Positions 47,739 to 51,452 of a stretch of DNA of 51,452 nt are shown here, piece after piece; the stretch's first letter is position 1, and each line of letters starts with the position of its first letter. The notes under the pieces are model-generated. The model was not told the DNA's origin. It saw only the letters and a program-made list of their open reading frames with translations, and made no database searches. The stretch comes from a virus. The stretch is taken from positions 1 to 51,452 of IMG/VR virus record IMGVR_UViG_3300046171_000140, one strand, 5' to 3'. A program made the position numbers and the translations under genes.

Positions 47739-47863
47739 TGGTAGTTAGTAACGCAGTGGTTTAGTTCTCATTCGTTGTTTATTCTTAACCTTCTTCATCA
47801 TCACCCTGTATAAAACAGTACAGACTTCCAAAGGATTTTACAAAGACGCACTTCTAACTACCA
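47739..47863. repeat. Inverted repeat bracketing an early leader
   Basis: TGGTAGTTAG (47739-47748) and CTAACTACCA (47854-47863) are perfect ten-base inverted repeats 105 bases apart, enclosing the intergenic leader of the 248-aa gene. The transcript could close into one domain. Confidence 0.55.
47745..47801 (-). CDS. 18-aa basic leader peptide (possible)
   Basis: A very short frame MMKKVKNKQRMRTKPLRY lies in the leader before the 248-aa gene, with an AGGG-like ribosome site close to the ATG. It is almost all Lys/Arg/Gln. It may be a leader peptide or a chance frame; the stop falls within one arm of the surrounding inverted repeat. Confidence 0.3.
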   Translation of the reverse strand: MMKKVKNKQRMRTKPLRY

Positions 47864-47868
47864 AACAT

Positions 47869-48294
47869 TTAATCCTCGTCTTCCTCGAAATTATTTTCGT
47901 CTAAAAGTTTATCTAAAGCCATGTTAAACTTAGTAGATTTATCTAACTTTTCTCCAACATCTTTTTCCATTTTATGAATCTCCCATAAAAGATTTCTTTG
48001 GGTTCTTTCATTAAGTCTATTTAAAACTTCATGGTATTGCCTATTGTTTTCTTCGGCAACAGGTGTTGTTGGATATAGGTCTTTGAGGTGATAGGTTAGT
48101 CTAACTAAATCATAGCCACTATCTATGTAGCCGTGACTAATTAAATACTCTCGCAACTCAAGATTAGAACCATACTCAGCTTTTTCATGGTCAACCTCAT
48201 CACTATTTCGCCAATAGTAATTACACTCCTCGCCTACTTTTGATAAAATGCCGTAAATAGCATTTATGTCCGATAGGTTATCAAATATTAACAT
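47869..48294 (-). CDS. Early protein, unknown
   Basis: A 141-aa acidic helical protein (MLIFDNLSDINAIYGILSKV; HVIVTYHLKDL-like middle; NLLWEIHKMEKDVGEKLDKS). It ends in an acidic tail NFEEDED. GGAGATATATATG begins it. The protein looks soluble and single-domain. Function unknown. Confidence 0.65.
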   Translation of the reverse strand: MLIFDNLSDINAIYGILSKVGEECNYYWRNSDEVDHEKAEYGSNLELREYLISHGYIDSGYDLVRLTYHLKDLYPTTPVAEENNRQYHEVLNRLNERTQRNLLWEIHKMEKDVGEKLDKSTKFNMALDKLLDENNFEEDED

Positions 48295-48312
48295 ATATAT
48301 CTCCGTTGTGTG

Positions 48313-48720
48313 TTATTTATTTATTAAAAATTTAAATCTTAAAGCAATTCTTTTTAAGAAAGAAGCAGTAGTATAGATTTCAAAGTCATCTATAGCTTTA
48401 AGAGTATGTTGAACATCAAGGTTATCTGCAATTTGTAAAACTTGCATACCATTATTATCTTCACCTAAAGGTAAAGGTCTAATAAAATGCAAAGGTTTCA
48501 TAGGATTAGCAAGTTGCTGATAAACAGATACTTTAGCTTTGTGAAAGCCTAAAAACGTATCACCTTTAGTTATTTCATTTCTATTTTGTACAGCTCTAAC
48601 TCTTAATATATTTATACCAAGTGCATTAGCTCTATTCCAAACAGCTTGTACTGAATGAGGAGCTAACTTAATAGCTACAGTTGTTTTAGTATTGCGTTTA
48701 CTATAAGTAATCTTACTCAT
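48313..48720 (-). CDS. Early protein, unknown
   Basis: A 135-aa protein starting MSKITYSKRNTKTTVAIKLA, with a HSVQAVWNRANALGINILRV helical segment and beta-rich remainder. GGAGATAATT stands before ATG 48720; the frame 12 bases longer (48732) begins before the ribosome site and is unlikely. No motif recognised. It precedes the 141-aa gene. Confidence 0.65.
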   Translation of the reverse strand: MSKITYSKRNTKTTVAIKLAPHSVQAVWNRANALGINILRVRAVQNRNEITKGDTFLGFHKAKVSVYQQLANPMKPLHFIRPLPLGEDNNGMQVLQIADNLDVQHTLKAIDDFEIYTTASFLKRIALRFKFLINK

Positions 48721-48802
48721 AATTATCTCCATTATTTTATTGTTAAAAAAATTGAACAGTTTTTAATCATGTTCAGGATTAGGATTTTTCTAGTTGAGGT
48801 AT

Positions 48803-49111
48803 CTATCCTGTACCTTCTTCATCATCATCATATTTCCATTCAGTTTTTTGAGAAATTAATCTAAAATCAATTTCATCAAAAGGTGCGAATGATTCTCGTA
48901 AAAGTTCATATGTTTTATTAGTAGTAAAAGCTCTATCATAAATTACAGTTTCAATAAAACAACCCTTTTGCAAATCTAAATATGCTTCAGTAGCAGGTGT
49001 TTTTATTTCTATAGCAAGGATTTCTTCTTCTTTTTGATTAAAAAAGTCCATAATTTTTTCTAAATCATGAATTGCGTAACTTAACAATCTAACTGTATCT
49101 GTTTTTTTCAT
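48803..49111 (-). CDS. Early protein, unknown
   Basis: A 102-aa protein starting MKKTDTVRLLSYAIHDLEKI, helical, with a beta stretch CFIETVIYDRAFTTNKTYEL and an acidic end. Starts with TAATGGAGATATTATG. Its leader (49112-49252) carries the shared structured element at 49201-49251. No family known. Confidence 0.65.
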   Translation of the reverse strand: MKKTDTVRLLSYAIHDLEKIMDFFNQKEEEILAIEIKTPATEAYLDLQKGCFIETVIYDRAFTTNKTYELLRESFAPFDEIDFRLISQKTEWKYDDDEEGTG

Positions 49112-49200
49112 AATATCTCCATTATGTATTAAATCATTATTAATTTTATTAAGGTTTTTCTTAGTAGAGGCTATTACCTTATGCCTTTTTAATTATTTTG

Positions 49201-49251
49201 CCCTCTCAAGCCCATAAATTCTAGCAACTTGGCGAGGTGCTGTCTAGTAGT
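49201..49251 (-). promoter_or_regulatory. Repeated leader element, copy 3
   Basis: On the plus strand CCCATAAATTCTAGCAA with a CTTGGC tail resembles the element at 49371-49436 (AAATTCTAGCAA, then CCAAGCC), less clearly the one at 49849-49907. It lies in the 5' leader of the 102-aa gene. Role unknown, probably RNA-level. Confidence 0.4.
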
Positions 49252-49252
49252 T

Positions 49253-49339
49253 TTATAACTCCTCAGTATTTCCTATGTTTTCATTTACATAACTTTCTGC
49301 TATCATAATAGCATCAATAATTGTAATTTCTTTATCCAT
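49253..49339 (-). CDS. 28-aa early peptide
   Basis: A 28-aa frame, MDKEITIIDAIMIAESYVNE and NIGNTEEL, begins behind GGAGATAATTATGG, the same start context as its neighbours. Acidic helix. Real status rests on the conserved start context. Confidence 0.5.
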   Translation of the reverse strand: MDKEITIIDAIMIAESYVNENIGNTEEL

Positions 49340-49370
49340 AATTATCTCCATAATTAATTATTTTTAAAAA

Positions 49371-49436
49371 CTTGGTCGTGCCATGCCTAGAAATTCTAGC
49401 AAGACCAAGCCACCCTCGTCAAGCAAGTTATATAAC
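49371..49436 (-). promoter_or_regulatory. Repeated structured leader element, copy 2
   Basis: CTTGGTC (49371-49377) and GACCAAG (49403-49409) form a perfect seven-base stem enclosing the palindrome CTAGAAATTCTAG. A second palindrome GTTATATAAC (49427-49436) follows. The AAGCAAGTTATATAACA and CCAAGCC blocks recur in the element at 49849-49907. It belongs to the leader of the 28-aa peptide gene. Confidence 0.55.
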
Positions 49437-49444
49437 AACTTAAC

Positions 49445-49798
49445 TTACCAAATACTCACAGTATATACATTCACCATGTCCATACTGTAATCATTTTTAA
49501 AATCAAAAGTTGATTTAAGTATTGCATTTCTGTCTGTACCTTTTCTTTTTCCAAACAATATTTCTTTACGCTGTTTAGTTAGATTTTGCGTAGCTCTATA
49601 AGAAAAACCAAGTTGTTCTAAATACTCTTCTGCCTCCAGTAAAGTATTGAATTTAATAACATTTTTGCTGTTATTAATACTTTGTTTATACTCTTCTGCC
49701 AATAATTTATTAGCCCTTTGCTCAGAATTTGGTAAACTATTTTTGTAAATAATACCAGCTTTTTTCTGATTTTCTATCTGTGTTTTGGTTAATTTCAT
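49445..49798 (-). CDS. Early protein, unknown
   Basis: A 117-aa basic protein starting MKLTKTQIENQKKAGIIYKN and containing FNTLLEAEEYLEQLGFSYRA. ATG 49798 is chosen because TAATGGAGATATTATGAA precedes it; the longer frame (from 49873) lies in the structured leader. The basic, helical character fits a small DNA or RNA binder, unproven. It is the first gene to the left of the candidate origin. Confidence 0.65.
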   Translation of the reverse strand: MKLTKTQIENQKKAGIIYKNSLPNSEQRANKLLAEEYKQSINNSKNVIKFNTLLEAEEYLEQLGFSYRATQNLTKQRKEILFGKRKGTDRNAILKSTFDFKNDYSMDMVNVYTVSIW

Positions 49799-49848
49799 AA
49801 TATCTCCATTAAAGTTTAATATAGATAACCTAGTGCCTAGCCCTGCCA

Positions 49849-49907
49849 AGCCCCTAAATCTTGACACGACCAAGCCTCGAGGTCAAGCAAGTTATATAAC
49901 AGGGGCT
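49849..49907 (-). promoter_or_regulatory. Repeated structured leader element, copy 1
   Basis: AGCCCCT (49849-49855) and AGGGGCT (49901-49907) close an outer stem. Inside are CTTGAC/GTCAAG (49860-49865 with 49882-49887), the palindrome CTCGAG and the palindrome GTTATATAAC (49891-49900). It shares CGACCAAGCC and AAGCAAGTTATATAACA with copy 2. It is in the leader of the 117-aa gene. Confidence 0.55.
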
Positions 49908-49985
49908 AGATAGAATATATAATTATATACAGATTTTGTGTACCTTTTTCAAAATTATTTATGTACCTTTTAAGAATTTTAAAGT

Positions 49986-50040
49986 TTATACACAGCTTAT
50001 GTACAAGTTATACACAGTTTATACATAACTTATTAATAGT
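49986..50040. other. Candidate replication origin: DnaA-box-like 11-bp tandem repeats
   Basis: TTATACACA (49986), TTATGTACA (49997), TTATACACA (50008) and TTATACATA (50019) begin exactly 11 bases apart, so one DNA face is repeated. Two match the DnaA-box consensus TTATNCACA fully. A fifth weak unit, TTATTAATA, begins at 50030. AT-rich DNA (49915-49980 and 50030-50130) with two TGTACCTTTT repeats flanks the array. The genome region of 49799-50272 has no gene. Phage origin iterons bound by DnaA or a phage initiator would look like this. Confidence 0.6.
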
Positions 50041-50138
50041 ATATTTTAAATTATCCCTCAATACTTCGCCCCATCTAATACTTTCGACTTTAACATTTAA
50101 AAAATTCCTTTCTTACTTTCTTTTTTTTAAATCTTCTT

Positions 50139-50214
50139 AGGGCATGGTCACCTAAACTCAAACGACTCAACTTGTTGAGCCCTTTTCGTTTGCCCCTACT
50201 AATATAAACATATC
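50139..50214 (-). repeat. Inverted-repeat element, copy A (with internal hairpin)
   Basis: AGGGCATGGTCACCT (50139-50153) and TGCCCCTA, then TAATATAAACATATC to 50214, are the reverse complement of the element at 566-608. Here a 34-base hairpin is inserted: CAAACGA (50159-50165) and CTCAAC-TT-GTTGAG, closing with TCGTTTG (50186-50192). Lies between the minus-strand terminator at 50231 and the candidate origin. Confidence 0.7.
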
Positions 50215-50230
50215 AACTGAAGTGGAATAA

Positions 50231-50264
50231 TAAAAACTCCCAAGACTTATTAGGTCTTAGGAGT
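50231..50264 (-). terminator. Leftward terminator after first two early genes
   Basis: On the minus strand ACTCC-AAGAC (with one mismatch between) pairs with GTCTT-GGAGT around a short loop, then five T residues. It lies eight bases past the stop of the 88-aa gene and would separate the first two early genes from those beyond the origin. Confidence 0.85.
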
Positions 50265-50272
50265 CTTTAAAG

Positions 50273-50539
50273 TTACTTATTCTTAGCTAAGTAAACTTTG
50301 ATAGCGTCTGCATAGACTTTAGGAAGTTTTTTAACTTCGAAAAGCAATGAAGCTTCTTCATAAGAAAGTTTTCCTTTAGAAGCAAAAGACCAAAGCGTAG
50401 CAGAAACTCTGCTTCTTTTAGTCCAATCTATTTTACCATTAGCTTTTGCAGCAAAATGAAAGCCTAAAGCTTTACATTGCCCAGAAGTTGCTGGTCCTTT
50501 TAGAGTCTCTTCAGAGACTTTAGTAGCATCATATGCCAT
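50273..50539 (-). CDS. Early protein, unknown
   Basis: An 88-aa basic protein starting MAYDATKVSEETLKGPATSG. The following ATSGQCKALGFHFAAKANGK and a tryptophan/basic core (IDWTKRSRVSATLWSFASKG) resemble short phage domains with a QxxxLG pattern. GAGG precedes ATG 50539; the longer frame (50551) overlaps the neighbour. Followed by a strong terminator. Possible DNA-binding role; unproven. Confidence 0.7.
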   Translation of the reverse strand: MAYDATKVSEETLKGPATSGQCKALGFHFAAKANGKIDWTKRSRVSATLWSFASKGKLSYEEASLLFEVKKLPKVYADAIKVYLAKNK

Positions 50540-50540
50540 G

Positions 50541-50738
50541 TTACACCTCATTATGTGTAGTTTTATTTAATTCTTCAACGTAATCTTGAAGAACACCAAA
50601 CTCAGAATCCTTAGAAGATTTGAGCAATAAGCAATTAAAACCTAATAACTTAGAGAACTTTAGAAACTCTTTAGCTTCATTAAGGTCATTAAGAAAGTAA
50701 GTGTTTTGGTTACTTAGTGTTATTAGAATATAATTCAT
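50541..50738 (-). CDS. First leftward early protein, unknown
   Basis: A 65-aa protein, MNYILITLSNQNTYFLNDLN with AKEFLKFSKLLGFNCLLLKS and an acidic end. Beta-alpha arrangement. On the circular map it is the first gene for a transcript from the leftward promoter at 807-835, about 900 bases upstream. AAGGTTAAG precedes the start. Function unknown; immediate-early proteins of phages often counter the host. Confidence 0.65.
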   Translation of the reverse strand: MNYILITLSNQNTYFLNDLNEAKEFLKFSKLLGFNCLLLKSSKDSEFGVLQDYVEELNKTTHNEV

Positions 50739-50831
50739 GACTTAACCTTACTTTATTAGATTTTGTTAGTCAAATTGGAGAACCTTTAGAGTCTGTTGCT
50801 GAGTCTTCGAAGCTTACAGAGTTTTAAGGTT

Positions 50832-51452
50832 ACTATTTTTATTTACAAAATCTTTAAAGTATTGTTAACTTGATGAATTGTATTTGTAATAACTCTTAGT
50901 AAACAAGTTGCTTTCTTACTTAATAGAGCTTAATAGAAGATAAAGTGTTTCAAAGTTATCAAGTTATTAGGTTAAATTGATTAATGCCAACTCTTCAGGA
51001 TTCTAGAATTTGGTAGCTCTTCAAGATTACTTTGAAACTCTTTTAAATATAACTACAACATAATGAGGACTCTTTGTAACATAGGCATATGGTGATGATA
51101 AAGGATTTGTAGAGAATCTTAAGGGCTAAGCAACTCTAGGGGAATGTAAAGGTTTCATTTTGCTAAGAAAGCTAATGGTAACTTAAATGGACTAAAAGCC
51201 CTTTAGATTCTGTAGCTTTGGACTTTTGCTTAGTTGTACTTGGAAAACTTATGTTGAAGAAGACTGAATGGTTTTTGAAGTTATTAGAGTTCCTTTAGTC
51301 TATTGCAAAATTCTCAAAGCTTACTTAACTTAGTTTATGTTCTTTGAAGATTTCTTAGTCCTCATTAGTTTTGTTAGTTTTTATTATGGAATGTAAGGAT
51401 ATGTTTATATTCTATAGGGGCAGGCAGGTGACCATGCCCTCCACCACCCATA
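50832..51452. repeat. Direct terminal repeat, right copy
   Basis: This is the same sequence as 1-620, with one extra T (51303-51304) relative to it. Nothing coding is seen between 50739 and 51452. It ends within the loop of the hairpin whose left arm is at 597-605, and includes a second copy of the inverted element (51398-51440). Confidence 0.95.

Noticed and set aside
47800-47863. tRNA-like stretch (GGTAGTTAGAAG then CTTTGTAAAA on the minus strand)
   Set aside because: No acceptor stem, anticodon stem or T-loop pairs form.
1-51452. Integrase, repressor or other lysogeny genes
   Set aside because: None of the recognisable products carries such domains; unknown small proteins remain, so absence is not absolute.

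Overview
The window is an almost complete genome of a tailed, AT-rich phage. The first 620 bases recur at the far end (50832-51452) with one single-base difference, so the sequence is either a circular map with redundant ends (unit about 50.83 kb) or a linear genome with long direct terminal repeats. The capsid, tail and internal-virion genes, the T7-type replication set (family A polymerase, fused primase-helicase, gp2.5-like single-strand binding protein, endonuclease I) and class I ribonucleotide reductase point to a lytic podovirus-like phage. The low GC, the many small Lys-rich proteins, endosialidase-chaperone tail fibres and a marine-type glutamine riboswitch suggest a marine host such as SAR11 or another streamlined bacterium. 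The host is an inference. I see no integrase, lysogeny repressor, tRNA or phage RNA polymerase.

Layout. Positions 1-806 are non-coding and AT-rich. At 807-890 two perfect sigma70-type promoters stand back to back. One fires right into small terminase and the late genes. The other fires left, across the circular junction, towards the early genes at the right end. Positions 898-3622 hold small terminase and about ten tiny, mostly basic or membrane proteins, including a 53-aa YRG-repeat protein behind a glutamine riboswitch (1809-1919). Positions 3597-10235 hold large terminase, portal with an out-of-frame overlapping gene, an acidic structural protein, scaffold and major capsid protein, closed by a strong terminator at 10244. 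Positions 10291-19250 hold the adaptor, tail hub and fibres. Positions 19259-29243 hold four or five large internal virion proteins, the last with a T4-type lysozyme at its C-terminus. Positions 29240-33240 hold a small protein, a holin-like protein, two secreted proteins, a coiled-coil membrane protein and a tiny membrane protein.

From 33237 to 50738 every gene is on the minus strand. Reading right to left there are two first early genes, a candidate origin (four 11-bp-phased DnaA-box-like repeats at 49986-50029), early genes with repeated structured leaders, a tightly overlapping run of tiny proteins, single-strand binding protein, primase-helicase, DNA polymerase, nucleases, nrdA and nrdB. 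Nucleotide supply, replication, recombination and packaging are therefore all phage-encoded, while transcription appears to use host polymerase.

Three places look like single-base sequence errors or real lesions: nrdA is split by a frameshift near 36238, the main tail fibre by one near 14716, and the gene ending at 22150 lacks a normal start. With the one-base difference between the terminal copies, these suggest an assembly with residual indels.
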